Assembly: GCF_002775205.1 (NCBI RefSeq)
Contig: NC_036456.1
Span: 20,147,468 to 20,211,467, forward strand
Origin: Xiphophorus maculatus
Taxonomy: Eukaryota > Chordata > Actinopteri > Cyprinodontiformes > Poeciliidae
Reading direction: 5' to 3'
Length of the DNA stretch: 64,000 bases
Below are positions 34,955 to 47,650 of this stretch, in pieces. The notes below the pieces were generated by a model. That model had not been told where the DNA came from, did no database searches, and saw only the letters and a program-made list of their open reading frames with translations. The stretch's first letter is position 1, and every line of letters starts with the position of its first letter. The translations under genes and the position numbers were made by a program.

Positions 34955-35170
34955 TGCATTCACTGACTGGATCCATGACGTGTTCACTGACCAGATTTAT
35001 GATGCATTCACTGACCAAATGGAGCTGCAGAATCACTTCACACATTACTGGTTCATTGATTTGATTCTTCTCTTGGAGACCCAAACTGATTCACTCATTC
35101 ATGATGCATTCACTGACCACACTCGTGGTGCATTCACTGCGCTGATCTCTTTCGTTTTCACTGACCGACT
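34951..35170 (+). repeat. TGATGCATTCACTGACC repeats in the ATPase 3' UTR
   Basis: Seven or so irregular copies of GATGCATTCACTGACC with variants immediately after the stop codon. Confidence 0.75.
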
Positions 35171-35180
35171 CAGTGACTGA

Positions 35181-35186
35181 AATAAA
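35181..35186 (+). promoter_or_regulatory. Poly(A) signal of the ATPase beta gene
   Basis: AATAAA about 225 bp after the stop codon at 34,952-34,954. Confidence 0.7.
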
Positions 35187-35199
35187 ATTATTCTGTTTT

Positions 35200-37080
35200 C
35201 TGGGATTTGATCCTTTACAGTTTATAACCTGAAACAGACCAATCAGAATCCAGAAACACTGTGATGTCACTGCCACTGACAGCCAATCAGATGACAGTAA
35301 TCTCAGCGCATTAAATAATCTGCATGAATCAAACCTAATTATTTAATATACACACCATACATATTTATTTATACACATTTAATTTATTTGTATGTTTATT
35401 TATATCCTGCTTATTTATGTTTATTTACATTATTTATTTATATCGATCATTCAAACAGTAAAAATGATTCACGAGGTAAATAAATTACATCATAGATAAA
35501 ATCAAATATAAAAAGCTTTAAAAACACAATAAGACAAAAAGACTAAACATATAAATGTTTGTCAACATGAACTAAAATGAATTAGTTCATTAAAGTAGTA
35601 AAAATGTTAAATATGTATTACAATTTAATTCCTAAAATCAGATCAGAAACACAATCAGCTGCAATAACAATTAGAATCACAAACCAGTCAATGTGAACAG
35701 GTTCAGGAACTGGTTCATATGTTGGAACACAAACCAGTTCCTGAACTGGTTGATGATCAAAAGGTTGAGTTCTGGTCCAGTCCAGTTCAGGATCCAGATG
35801 TCAGAATGACGTGTAAACAGATGAAACCAAATTAATAACGAGGAAAGAAACTAAACTGGAAACCAGTTCATCACTGGAAACAAACCAGTTCAGGAACTGG
35901 TTTCTCCTGTTGTCATAGAAACAGATTAATTCACAGCCAATCAGACAACAGCTTCAGTAACCATGGCAACAACCTATCTTCTATAACCTGACTTAGTTTC
36001 CTTACCTGTAGCAGCAGCTCGTTAATTAGATAATTAGTTAATTAGTTTAGTTAACGAGTTAGTCACTGATTGGATGTTTTTGTTTCCATGTTTGTTTTTG
36101 TTTACTGTCTTCATCACCATGGTGATGAACATCCTCTGATGACACGCCCCTTCTTACATGCACTGCTGTCTACCAAATGTCTTCCTAGAGACGGACCGGC
36201 CAATCAGACGGTCCCACTGTATGATGTCATGTGCTGTAACCTCTGTGATTGGTTGGATTCTCCTGAAAATGTTCCTGTTGGTTGAACAATAAATAAAGAA
36301 AACAGGAAGTTGTTTTCTGGGTGGTTCATAAAGAGGCGGAGCCTCAGAGCTTCCTGACCTCTGACCCTAAACTGGTTCTGAAACTTTTTTCTCCAACAAA
36401 TTCATTAAACAATAGAAAAAGTTTAAACAGAGAAAAATAAAAACCGTCCAGCAGGACCCTGGGGTCAAAGGTCAGCTCTGCTGATGAAGAGAACCATTTT
36501 AATGTGATGAACCAGATCAGAAATAACACTGAACTCCAGGAGGAACAAACAGAACCAGTCAGGTCTGATTGGACCTGCTGGTATCGCCCATTACTACCTG
36601 GTACCACCTGGTTCTAGTCCGGTTCCTAGAACCCGTCCTCTTCAGTAACCCTGGATGGATCTGGACCCGTCAGAAGTTTTTCTCTCCATCTGAGTAGAAC
36701 ATCTGTAGAATCGCTCCAGAACCTCAGATGGTTCTGACCAGTTCTGGTCTTCCCAGAGCTGTTGGCCTGGTTCTGGTTCTCCACCTGAGGGTTGGACCAC
36801 TCAGAGCTTCTGGACCTCCGATTCTCTAAGATTCTGATCCATACAGGAGGTCCGTTACGCTCCAGAACCAGAGACTGAGCAGACCCGGGTTGATGGAGCA
36901 AGGTTCTGGTTCTGATCCGTAAAGAAGAAACCATAAACCGGAACCCTCTGATGTTCTGGAGCTTCTTCTCTGGAGCAGAACCATTGGGCGGCCCAAAAAG
37001 ATTCTGGTAGCAGCAGTTTCCCATGGAGCAACCTGATTGGTTGGTGTTGTCATGTGACCAGGAAGTGAGTCAGACACAGC
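35200..37080. other. Intergenic region between convergent genes
   Basis: No gene is supported. The stretch 35,690-35,910 has several palindromic AACCAGTTCAGGAACTGGTT-like tracts; the rest is AT-rich or GGTTCTG-rich. Confidence 0.5.
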
Positions 37081-37091
37081 AGCAGTTGGTA

Positions 37092-37098
37092 GTTTTAT
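37092..37098 (-). promoter_or_regulatory. Probable poly(A) signal of the HMGB3-like gene
   Basis: Minus-strand AATAAAA about 1.34 kb beyond the stop codon. The implied 3' UTR (37,080-38,433) holds (CA)n and two palindromes, GTTACCATGGTAAC and GTTACCATGGCAAC. Confidence 0.45.
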
Positions 37099-38433
37099 TA
37101 TAAAAGCTGCAGTTTCTACTGACAGAACGAAAAACACAGAGGGGGGGAGGTAACCATGGTAACAGTGAGGGGGGAGGGGCTACTGTTGGACAGTTTAACA
37201 CACACACACACACACACTGTTCTCACACACACAGTAACACTCTGAGGACCCGGTGTGTGTTTCAGAGTCAGACGAGTCAGAGGGTTTAAACTCAGTGGAT
37301 CTCAGCGGGTCGGCTGGAACCGGGTCAGAACTCCAGTCAGAACTCAGTGATGGTGGGTCGGAGTTCGTCTTATAATCCAGAGAAGAAACCATGAACCAGA
37401 ACCCTCTGAGGTTCTGGAGCCTGGTTCAATTCTCATCCTGTAGTTGTGTCTACTCCTGGGCTCCCTGAGCTCCAGGGAGGGATCCACCAGGGGATCCACC
37501 AGGGGGCGCCGGTGCCTGGCAGCCAGAGCAGCTGTAGCTACTAGTTAGTAGCTCCTAACTAGTAGCTCCTCCAGCAGCTCTGATCTCCATCAGTGACTCA
37601 GTGAAGTTCTGGATCCTCTGGATGAAGATCTGTCCAGGTACAGAACCACGTCTCTAACTGGACCCTGGTTCTGACCCGGGTCAGGACTCCGAGCCGCTCC
37701 GCGTGTCTAACAGGAACCAGACCTGAGTTCATGACCAGAACCGATCTGGATCAGATCAGGCTGTGGTTCTGCTAGAGGTCAGAGGTCACACTGACCTCAG
37801 AATTACAGAGGGAAGCTGGGAGGAGCCGCTGGTTACCATGGTAACTGGGTCAGCTGGTCAACAGGTCATCCTGACCCGGTTCCATGAAGAACATGGAACC
37901 GGGTCGCACAAAAGGTTCTAACCATGTTGATCAACAGTTTGGTTCTGGTTCCTGGTGTGCAGCGGCCCGGTTCTGGTGAAGCAGAACCATGTTGGGCTTT
38001 CTGAGGCCACTGATTGGTCAGTTACCATGGCAACACCCATACCGGACCAACAGGAGTCATTCAGACTGACCCGGTTCTGATGATGCAAGGCGCCGCCTGC
38101 TGGAGGAGAAATGGTACTGCTGGACATCTGGAGCCGAGACAGATCACAGAACCAGAACTGATCTGGATCATCAACACCTTAGGGATAAACCCAGCTGGCT
38201 CAGAACCAGACCCTGTCAGGCCAACGGGTCAGGAACAGAACAGAGGTTCTGGACCCGATCGAGCTGTCCTCCATCAGAACCGGTCCGTACCGGTCTAATC
38301 GGACCCGACTGGTACCGGTCCGGTCTCTGAACCACACAGTGTTCTGTCACCTGAACTCGTCTGTCTGATTGGACCGGTCTCTGGCCCAGTACCGGTCCGG
38401 TCTCTGAAACACACCCCGTCCTCCTCAGTCTCT

Positions 38434-41400
38434 CTATTCGTCGTCTTCCTCATCTTCATCGTCTTCCTCTCCCTCCTCATCCTCCTCTTCCTCGCCCCCC
38501 TGAGCTGAAGAGTCCGGGTTCCTGGCGAAGGTTCCCCCGCCGCGGTACGCCACCATGTCCTGCAGGCAGAGGGTAGAGGTCAGGGGTCAGAGGTCAGGGC
38601 TCCCCCTGGTTCTGGTTCCGGTCCTCACCCGGTCATACTTCTCCCTCAGCTTCTGGGCCTTCTCTTCGTACGGCAGCTTCTCAGTCTGGCCCAGTTTGCT
38701 CCACATCTCTCCCAGTTTCTTGGCGCAGTCGCCGATGGACAGACCCGGGTACTGCTGCTTCACACTGGGCCGGTACTCGCTGCAGAACACGAAGAACGCC
38801 GACCTGATGGGACAGAAGGGTTAGAGGGGAACCAGGACCAGGACCAGAACCAGAGGGATAGGTCCAATTAGAGAGACCTAACCAGAACAAGAACCAACCA
38901 CCAGGAGGTCTGGTCTCCTCCAGCAGTGACTCTGAGGTTCTGGTCGGGTCCTCTGCTATTGGACCGACAGAACCAGCAGGTCTCCCTGCAGATACTCACG
39001 GCGGCCTCTTGGGGGCGTTGGGGTCTTTCCTCTTGCGGCCTCTCTTGCCGAAACCTTTGGGCGGGACGTAGTCCCTCATCTCCCGGTTATAGCGGACCTT
39101 GTCGGCCTTCGCCATGTCCTCAAAACGCTTCTTCTCACCGGGGGACAGCGCCTGGACGAGAGGACAAGATGGGACCAACTGGAGGACAGCGGACCTGGCA
39201 GGACACTAACAGGAAGTTATCTGTCTCTAGATACTTCTTGTCTCTGAAGTCAGATCTCCATCAGCTGCTTTAATCCCAGACTCTTTAAGATCCACCACAG
39301 AAGAAGAAGCAGAGTCCTCCATGTTGGAGGCTCCAGCTGCTCTGAAGGATCCAGACATCAGCAGATATTCATTTTTCTCCATGAATCAGAGAAACGTCTC
39401 TACCTGATGACTGAGTCAGAAGAGCCAATCAGAGAAGAGATCAGAGGAATCGGTGGTCAGCTGACTGGCTGCTCAGGACTCCACTGCTGAAGGAAAGTTT
39501 GGTGGAAGGATAAAGGTCAGTGATTCACTGGGAGGAACTGAGACTGTAACTGAAGAGTCCAGATGTCCATGAATGCACCATGTCAGGAGGAACATGATGG
39601 TTCTGGACGGGATGATGGTCCAGATCATCTTTCTATCATCACTGATCCTCTGAGTCCAACAGCAGATTGATTATTATCTATAATTAATTAATGAAGACTG
39701 ATCAGCTTCAGTTCCTCTGATGGAATCAACATCTCATTAATATTAATATTAATATTAATAAATGTCTGGTACCTGTAGGATGGAACCAGACCAATTTGGT
39801 ATCCAGGGCCGACACAAGGCATAAGCAAACTAAGCAGCAGCTTAGGGCCCCAGGGCCACCAAGGGGCCCCCTCAGTGGAGCTAACTTTTTAAATTTTTTA
39901 GTAATAATTTAATGTCATTATATCAAAAACACACAATTTCACTATGAACCGATTTGTTTTTACAATAATATATATTTGACAATGTATGTAGAAATCTTTA
40001 TTTTATGGATAAAAAGAAAAAACAAATAAATTGCTCTTGAGGCCCCCTGGTGGCCGCGGTAGGTACCACACGCTTCCCCGGTACCATTAGCTGCCAGTCA
40101 GAACATCCAAAGGTCCAAAGCTCCGGTCAGAAGTTAAGTTAACAAAACTATGTCTCAAAAAAGGAGAAAAGAAAGAGGAAGAATAAAACAAGCCAAGACA
40201 AATGTTTGTTTTAATGAGCCTTGCTAATGTTTATAAAAAAGATTAGTAAAGCTGCTAACAGAACATTAGCTTGATAGCGACCTGGACCGGTCCAGTTCAG
40301 CAGCCAAACATTTATGCTAGAGTTTAAACTTTAAATGAGTTGATTCTCATGGTGGCTCTGGATATTTCTGAGCTATTTTGGCTTCAAACCGTCTTTAATA
40401 AGAATAATTAAAACTTGTCAATGTTTGACGTTGTTAGCTAAATGTTTTTCCGTCAGGCTACAAGCTGCTACATGATGAGCTGCTCTATGTTGTTTGCTGC
40501 TGAGCAAAATCATTTAGTGGCTAAAAACATTATTTTTACATCAACTTCTAAGTTATGAGAAACTTCTGTTAAAATCATTTGAAGGCTCAGAATCAGTCCG
40601 GTACCAGTACCGGTCCACTTTCTCAGGGGAGAAAGACTCACCTGGTATAAATTACATTTTAGCAGTTGGAGTAACGCTTAAGAGAAATGAATTTAATCAA
40701 AGAATGTCATGAATATGTGTAGAGCTGCACCGATTGCAGTTTTCTGGCCGATCCCTGGTTACCGATCTTTAAAAAGCCTGACCTGCTGATTTTGATTTTG
40801 GCTGATATGATTTTTTTTTGTCTGAAATGTTGCTAAATGTAGCAAGAAAGTCTCCGAGTTGGTAACAATGAGGTGAATATTGTTAACTGTAAACATTCAG
40901 ACCTGGTGGGTCGGTCTGTCAGTCAAACGTCTCACTGCAGAGCAGAATAGAATAGAATAGAATTCAACTTTATTGTCATTGCACTGTCACAAGTACAAGC
41001 AACGAGATGTAGTTTGCATCTATCCAGAAGTGCTCTACGAGATATAAATATTTATTTGCAGATGTACAAGACTATGTATGTATGGACTATAAGGGGTTAT
41101 AGCAAGAGATATAGATATTGTGTATAAATATAAATATGGGAGCTATATGCACAGATTATACAGATTATACAAGAAGAGGACAGAGATGATTTATAAACCT
41201 TTGCTGACCAAGATCAGATCAGGGGATAAAATCAGCTTCACATATTAGCTGGGAGGAAATCGGCTCCCAGAAATCAACTGGTCAATAAACCAGTTGGCCA
41301 ATAAATGTATCTATTATACATGTCTATAATGTGAACAGCACAGCTAGAGATGCAATACGTTTATAGCAGGTTGTGAATGATCTAATGATCAGACTGCTGA

Positions 41401-43735
41401 TTGCAGCTGGTCCACACTGTTAGAACTAGAGGGCCCCAAAACCACATTTGGCTCAGGGCCCCATGGAGGTTTGGGCTGATATCCAGTATCCAGTATCAAC
41501 GGTACCCGTTTTCGGTAATTTTGCGTGTATAGCTTTTTAATAATAATTACTATTTTTATTATTTAACATTTATTTTACATTATTTTATTATTTTACATAT
41601 ATAAATTTAAACATATCAAGACAACATCCAACTCTTTCTATTGTAACATCACAGCAGTTTGTTTTTTTTACCCCTCCAGGGTCTTTTTGTGGCTCTAGTG
41701 TCCCTTAAATGACAGCAGGCTGACAGGAAACGGGGAAGGAGAGGGGGGAAGATATGCGGCAAATATCGTTGGGTCCGGGAGTCGAACCTGCGACGGCCGC
41801 GTCGAGGACTCAAGGCCTCCAAATACGGGTCGCGCTAACCGCTACGCCACCACGGCACGCCCGTAACATCACAGCAGTTTAACAGATTTCTTTAAAGATA
41901 AAACTATTCAGAGCAACAGAGGGTTTTGTGTTTCTGCACAAATTAAAATCCATGTATTCCTGTCATTCACTTGCAAACATCGCTGTTTATCACCAAATGT
42001 ATCAAACTTTGTTTGTCCATGTTGCTGGCTACAGATGAAGAGTCGACATGCTAACAGAGGCTAACAGAGCAGTTATAAGTCTGAGGTTGTTGAAAATTGT
42101 GCATCATCAGCCTTAAGAAAAATCTTGTTCTTACCCCTTAAATCACCAAAAACAGCTGAGAAGGTAAACCCAGATTAAATCAGCTGCTGTTCTTGAACAA
42201 TTTGGAGTTCATGCAAAAGCTTGGTCTGTTTATGAAGATGACAAGATACATTTTCTATTTTTGCTGTCAAAAATACTTAACTGTAAGTAGTTTGTATTAT
42301 TATTTTTGTAACACAAAAGAAATTGAAGAATTTTGCTTCACCCAGATTTTTCATTTTTATTTCTTATAAATGCACATTGAGTGTTGAATGTATGGACTGA
42401 AAAATATAATAAATCTGTAGAATAAAGTTTTCTGCTTGTGGATTTCAAGACTGATCAAACTAGCCCAAAAAAGAAATGTCATTTTGGACATGTTTTATTT
42501 TACAGATGTGCCAGTGGCCATTTGGAGCATCTATTTAGAGTCTCCAAATGTGACACTTGGACAACATCTATATAACAAGCTGCTAATGACTGTAACTCAG
42601 ACAGAATTCGGTTGGTCCCAATAAAAGTACAGATTTCAGTACCATCATTAGGTTCCTGTGATGTCAGACATGTTTACTTCCTGCTGGATCAAAAACTGAT
42701 CAATCAGCTGAATGATCCTTATCAATGAACATGATCACCTGATCAGAGTCTGACCTGCAGGTTGCTGATTGATCTAATGACTAAAACAGGAAGAGGAAAC
42801 TTGCTGCAGGTTCTTAGAACCAGGCAGAAAATAAATATTAATGTTATTAAAACAATATTGATCTGATCAGAATAAACTGATCAGCTGCTGATGCTCTGAT
42901 TCAGACCCAACATGGAGGAGTTCACATCATCAGAACCTGATCCTGGTTCTGACCCGACTGATGAGGTTCTGTAGTTTACAGAACAACGACACCTGAACGC
43001 CTCACTGACCAGAGGATGATGCTGCCACCACCTGGTTGACTCCCAGCAGGATCAACATGTGGAGAAGAAAACATCTGGATTTATTTTACTGAAATTAATC
43101 TCAGATCATCTTCATGAAAAACCAAAAATCATTTCTGAACTAATAATTCAATATCTAAATTATTTCTAACTCATGAATGACTTTATCATCCCATAATGTT
43201 GAACCATGTGACTGATTCTGTGACCTTTGACCTTTCACAAAGTGAGTCACCTCAACAAGACTCAAGAACCTGGAACTGATTCTTCCTACTGAACCTGAAC
43301 ACATCTGAACTAACAGCTTATAAAGGTTTTAACTGGACTGTCCTCACATTGGACACAAAGATGGAGGACGACCTCCGTCTCTGTCCACCAGACTCCAGAC
43401 TGTCTGGTCCGCCAGGAATGTCCAGAATGTTCTCTGGACATCCTGAAGTCCAGAGGATGTCAGAGGGAGCTGCACTGTGTTTCTGTAGATCTACAGAAAG
43501 AATATGTCCCTCCTACCATCCCCCATCCCGTCCCCCCGTCCCTCTCTCTCATCCCATCCCCCTGTCCATCCCTAGCGTCTCTGACCTTCCACCTCTCGGA
43601 GCATTTCTTGGAGAACTCAGCGAAGTTGACCGACTGCTCGGGGTTTTTCTTGCGGTGTTCCTCTCGACACGTCTGGACGAAGAAGGCGTAGGCCGACGTC
43701 TTCCCCTTCGGCTTGTTGACATCTTTACGCATCAT
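38434..43735 (-). CDS. hmgb3: High mobility group box protein, HMGB3-like
   Basis: Four coding exons with GT-AG borders, 43586-43735, 39000-39151, 38629-38803 and 38434-38559, join in frame to 200 codons, the normal HMGB length. HMGB proteins bend DNA without sequence specificity in chromatin. HMG box A spans about residues 8-78 ([32 protein letters not shown]). A basic linker with [12 protein letters not shown] leads to box B (about 93-160; [29 protein letters not shown]). The acidic tail (about 182-200) is almost all Glu and Asp. NFAEF rather than NFSEF favours HMGB3 over HMGB1/2. Two adjacent ATGs open the frame; the first is taken. The coding start lies 8 nt inside an exon whose acceptor is at 43,744, so at least one noncoding 5' exon lies upstream, probably in the CpG-rich region near 45.2-45.6 kb. 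Introns show it is not a processed copy. Confidence 0.92.
39806..41475. mobile_element. hAT-like repeat region in the first coding intron of hmgb3
   Basis: GGGCC-rich ends resembling known hAT termini: CAGGGCCGACACAAGGC at the left, and GGGCCCCAAAACCACATTTGG then CAGGGCCCC at the right. The interior has no transposase and includes a minus-strand LINE 3'-end fragment with an (AATAG)n tail at 40,943-40,962. Ends and target duplication are not resolved. Confidence 0.4.
41661..41862 (-). mobile_element. tRNA-derived SINE (copy 2)
   Basis: Same family as the SINE at 18.4 kb, with A and B boxes (GTGGCGTAGCGGTTAGCG; GGTTCGACTCCC, a perfect match to the B-box consensus) and a poly-A tail at the left. 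An exact 18-bp target duplication GTAACATCACAGCAGTTT flanks it (41,643-41,660 and 41,863-41,880), which fixes both ends and indicates a fairly recent insertion. Confidence 0.93.
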
Positions 43736-44034
43736 GATGGCGCCTGAGGAAGAGGATGAGGAAGATGAGGATGAGGAGAGCAGCTCCAGTAGAATCAGAT
43801 GTCTCCATCAGTAGAGACAAGTCCAACATGGAGACATTTTCTTTACTGTTCAGCCTCTAAAACAATTTATTAATAAAATTATTATCATATTAATATAAAC
43901 CTGACATTATTTTCTCCTGCAGAACAAATCTGATGACAGTAAACGCTGCAGCACAGATTAACTCCAGATTAGCTCATTATTAATTTATTATTAATAAATT
44001 AGACTGGAGAGTTTATGATCCATGATGAGGTTAG

Positions 44035-44775
44035 ACAGGAATCTCCAGGACTGTGATGTTTGCAGATGACATTGTGATCTGTGGTGAGAGCAAAGGAAAA
44101 TCTGGAGAGATGGAGGCTTACCCTGGAATGGAGAGGAACGAAGAATAGCTTAGCAAGACAGAATAAATTATGAGAGAGAGCCGAGTGGAGACATGAGGTC
44201 ACAGGAAACAGAAATAAGGAAGGTGAAAGATTTTAAGTGCTTTGGGTCAACAGTCCAGAACAACACCGAGTGGAAAAGTGAAGAAACATGTCTAAGCAGA
44301 GTGGAGAAAAGTGTGAGGTGTGAAAGAGTATCAGTGAGAATGAAAGAAAAGGTGAACAAGATGGTGGTGAGACAGCAATGCTGCTTGGTTTAGAGACAGC
44401 GGCAGTGATGAAGAGGAGAGATGGAGGAGGTTGATGAAGATGTTGAGGTTCTGTTTAGGAACAACAAGGATGGATAAAATCAGAAATGAAAACATCAGAG
44501 CAACAGCTCAGATGTTTAGGAGATGAAGTCAGAGAAGCCAGACTGAGAGTTTGGACCTGGACAGAGGAGAGACGGTGAATACATCAGTAGGAGGAAGCTG
44601 AGGATGAACCTGCTAGGAAAGAGACCTGGAGGAAAACCAGAGATTTATGGATGGAGAGAAAGAGACATGAAGGTAGTTGGAGTGAGAGAAGAAAGTGAGG
44701 AAGTAAAGATTACATGGAGACAGATGACTCGCTGTGGCGAACCCAAAAGGAAAAAAGCCTGAAGGAAGATTTAAT
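44035..44775 (+). pseudogene. Non-LTR retrotransposon (RTE-like) 3' fragment, decayed
   Basis: A plus-strand MFADDIVICGES frame at 44,057 is the reverse transcriptase FADD box. Downstream come the KVKDFKCFGSTVQ motif (about 44,218) and pieces of the conserved C-terminus, ending in an RQMTRCGEPKR-type tail near 44,720-44,750. Stops and frameshifts break it. The family (RTE/Expander-like) is by resemblance. Confidence 0.65.
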
Positions 44776-45049
44776 AGCTGTGTTACACTGAAACTAGTCC
44801 TGACTTCCTGTTTAACTTCTGGTTGGATCCTGGTTCTGTCTGGATTAAAATTATCTATTTATTTTACTAAAAACCCTAATTTAACTATTTAATCCAACCT
44901 GAGCAGATTAATATGACAGGTTCCTTTAATCTGATCTGTTTCCAGTTATTTCTGTTTCAAAGATAAATATTTAACTGATATTTGGTTATAATTAATACCC
45001 GATCAGGGCTTTCTTTAAGATGTCAGTGTTAATCTAATAATTTAATTAT

Positions 45050-46350
45050 GAAATCCTTCATGTAAATTAAACAGGGTTCTCCTCTCCGGACATCAGTCCC
45101 GGGTCCATCCGGTTCTGCTCCACCGAGGCTCGGTTCTGTTCAGCGGCCTCCCTCGGCGCTCTCTGCGGCTCTCCGGGAACAAAGAACCGGGACACAGGAT
45201 CCATTTCTCCGCGGTGGAGCCGGTTTGAAGCCCCCTAGCTCTCCGGTTCTCCGCCTGCAGAGACCCGGTTCTCCTCCGGGACAGGGTTGTGGTACCGGTA
45301 CCGGGTGAACCACCGGCTCCTTCCCCCAGTCTCCTCCCGGGCCGCAGCGGCTAGCCTGGCCGAGCTAACATGAAGAACAATGGGCCACCATTTCCCGCCC
45401 TCTGCGCAGCGGCCCATCCCCCTCCGCGGGCCGGAGAACCGGGCAGAAACGCTCTTCAATCGGTATAAACTAGCGCCGCAGACCCGGGGGAAAATATATT
45501 TAATTTAAATTTCATACAAAAAACGTTTTTATTTAACTTAACGCGTTCTGCAACGGAAACACCAAGACTCTGCAGCTGCTGCGCATTTTGAACGGAGGGC
45601 TCCGTCTACTTCCCGGAGAGGTCAGTGTCGTATGAAGAGGATACGGCTACTTCCCGGCATTTATAGTGAGAAAAATGGGCGTTTCGTGTTTACAACCCCA
45701 CACTGTGAACAGTTTCCTGCGTGGAAACACCACGGAGCTCAGGTTGGAGGCCTGGGACAGTCGCCCTGGTCTGACCGAAGCAGCAGCCATTTTAAAAGCA
45801 TTTCTCAGCCTTTTATCCGCTAAAAGGCTCAGAAATGTCATTTGCGGCATTTGTCAGCCGCAAACAGGCTGAGAATCAGAGCCCGTCTCCAGGCAGAATC
45901 TAACCTGAACCGGTTCGGCTGAGGCGGGACGGACATGGATACTCACAGGTAGGAGGCCCGGAACAAGGGGACTAGGACCGGATCTCTGGGCTTTCTGGGT
46001 CTCGGTTCGGGTTGTTGTTGTTTTGGGGCTGAATCTGCGACTGGAGCGGTTGGTTCACTTTCAAACTGGGTCGAACTGAGACTAAACCACGCCCTCTTGA
46101 ACCGCCCCCATTCGTTGTTTTCATGTAGGGGGCGGGACCTAAGGCCATCCTTCTGGGAGGAGAGCTGCTCTATTGGAGGAGAGTTTGTAAGTCCTCGCCG
46201 CTGATTGGTGAACAGGACGGCTACTCCGTATCAGACCCCGCCCACTAACCACTGTTAACATCGGGACGGTGAACGTGCACTTCCTGCTGGGCGGGGTTTC
46301 TTCCATTTTGCTCCTTCCAGGAGGAAAACCAGCGATTAATGTTCAATTTA
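45050..46350. promoter_or_regulatory. CpG-rich region, probable promoter of hmgb3
   Basis: Dense CpG at 45,060-46,330 in an otherwise AT-rich neighbourhood, about 1.3-2.6 kb upstream of the first coding exon of hmgb3. It could also fire rightward: an ATG at 45,935 is followed 14 nt later by a donor-like AG|GTAGGA, but no further exon could be found, so no gene is called. Confidence 0.5.
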
Positions 46351-46630
46351 TGGGACTGAAGAACTGATGATCATGCGCGGTTTTTATTTCTGAGTTGTTC
46401 TGGTTTTATTTAATAATTAGGCCGAGACGCAGGTTTTCTTTGTTGGTTTATTCTGACAAGAACAAACAGAAAACAACCATGTTAGTGTTAGAGTTAGTTA
46501 TTAAACTCCTGCTACTTTACAACCACAGGTTCACTTAAATATCCACATTATGAAATACATTTATTAATTATAATATTAGAATAGTGATGACAAGAAAAAC
46601 TAACTTAATAAATCTATAAATAAACTGGAT

Positions 46631-47060
46631 GTACACTCACTGGCCACTTTATTAGGTACACCTGTCCAACTACTCATTAATGCAAATATGGAATCAGCCA
46701 ATCACATGGCAGTATGCAGGCATGACAACATGATCTGCTGCAGTTAAACCTAGCATCAGAACAGGGAAGAAAAGTGATTTAAGTGACTTTGAACACGGCC
46801 TGGTTGTTGCACAGCAAATCAAAAGTGTTAGAAATCCTGAGTTAATTCAACACTTGCTTAGTCTAATTCAACGATAGGAGAGTTAGTTTACCAGAAGAAT
46901 TGGTTTTATTCCAGAGAGTTAAGTTTAATCAACTCTGTCTGGCAGGGCCCATATAGGGGGGGAAAGGTTATGATAATTTTACAGTGGAATTCTGGGAACG
47001 CCAGCTGCCGAGGTTTTACCGTAAAATCTAAGTTTTAGGGAGGTTTTTTACAGTGTAGTT
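46631..47060. mobile_element. Dispersed vertebrate DNA-transposon-derived repeats
   Basis: ACACTCACTGGCCACTTTATTAGG (first 20: ACACTCACTGGCCACTTTAT) at 46,634 is a widespread vertebrate repeat end. It is followed by TTCTGGGAACGCCAGCTGCC and TTTTTTACAGTGTA at 46,990-47,057, another common fish repeat. Exact families are not assigned. Confidence 0.5.
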
Positions 47061-47286
47061 TGGTTTATTTGGCCTCTCCTCTCTTTGTAGACAAACCTTT
47101 AAAAGTTTTGACCAGTTATTATTATTCAATTATTTTTTTAAGCACAAAATCCATTATATTAAAAAGTCTGTTATCATGAACCCAGTTGATATGGGGGTTA
47201 AATTTCCCAGACTTTTCTACTTTAAACTCTAAAGGTCTGATGGATTAAACCTGTCATTCTGCCTCATGTTTTAATTTCAGTCCTAA

Positions 47287-47650
47287 TTCTAGATTCTCTC
47301 TCAGTTGATTTTCTTCTGCTCTGTAACTTTAATCCTGAGAAAATCCCAGTCAAACTGTCCACACCATATTTGGATCTATAAACACAAATATTCTCCTCAC
47401 AAATGTATAATCTGGCATAATAAGGACATTTTATACAAGATTAAACGTCTCTACATTGACTACTGGAAAACAAATAATCTAATGTATGTAAGGCAGCTGT
47501 TTAATAACCAAGGGTCATTGTTCACTTACAGTGAATTTCTGTCTCATCTTAAGTTTCCAGAAGCTGCTGGATCCGATCGTTCCCTCTGGCCTGGTTATGG
47601 TTCTGAAGGCATCATCAATCAGAAACCAGAACCGCCTCAGACAATTTAAT
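47287..47650 (+). pseudogene. L1-type LINE reverse transcriptase C-terminal fragment
   Basis: A 114-codon frame with HKCIIWHNKDILYKIKRLYI and a YVRQLFNNQGSLFTYSEF block resembles the region after the reverse transcriptase core in teleost L1 ORF2 proteins. Both ends are truncated. Confidence 0.6.

Noticed and set aside
36070-36285. A 71-codon frame with many cysteines.
   Set aside because: No domain, no splice context, in the intergenic region between two convergent genes.
38434-43735. HMGB locus as a processed pseudogene, which are common for this family.
   Set aside because: Four exons with canonical splice sites and an intact frame.
45935-45948. ATG followed by a donor-like AG|GTAGGA in the CpG-rich region.
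   Set aside because: Five codons and no second exon found; may be chance in a CpG island.
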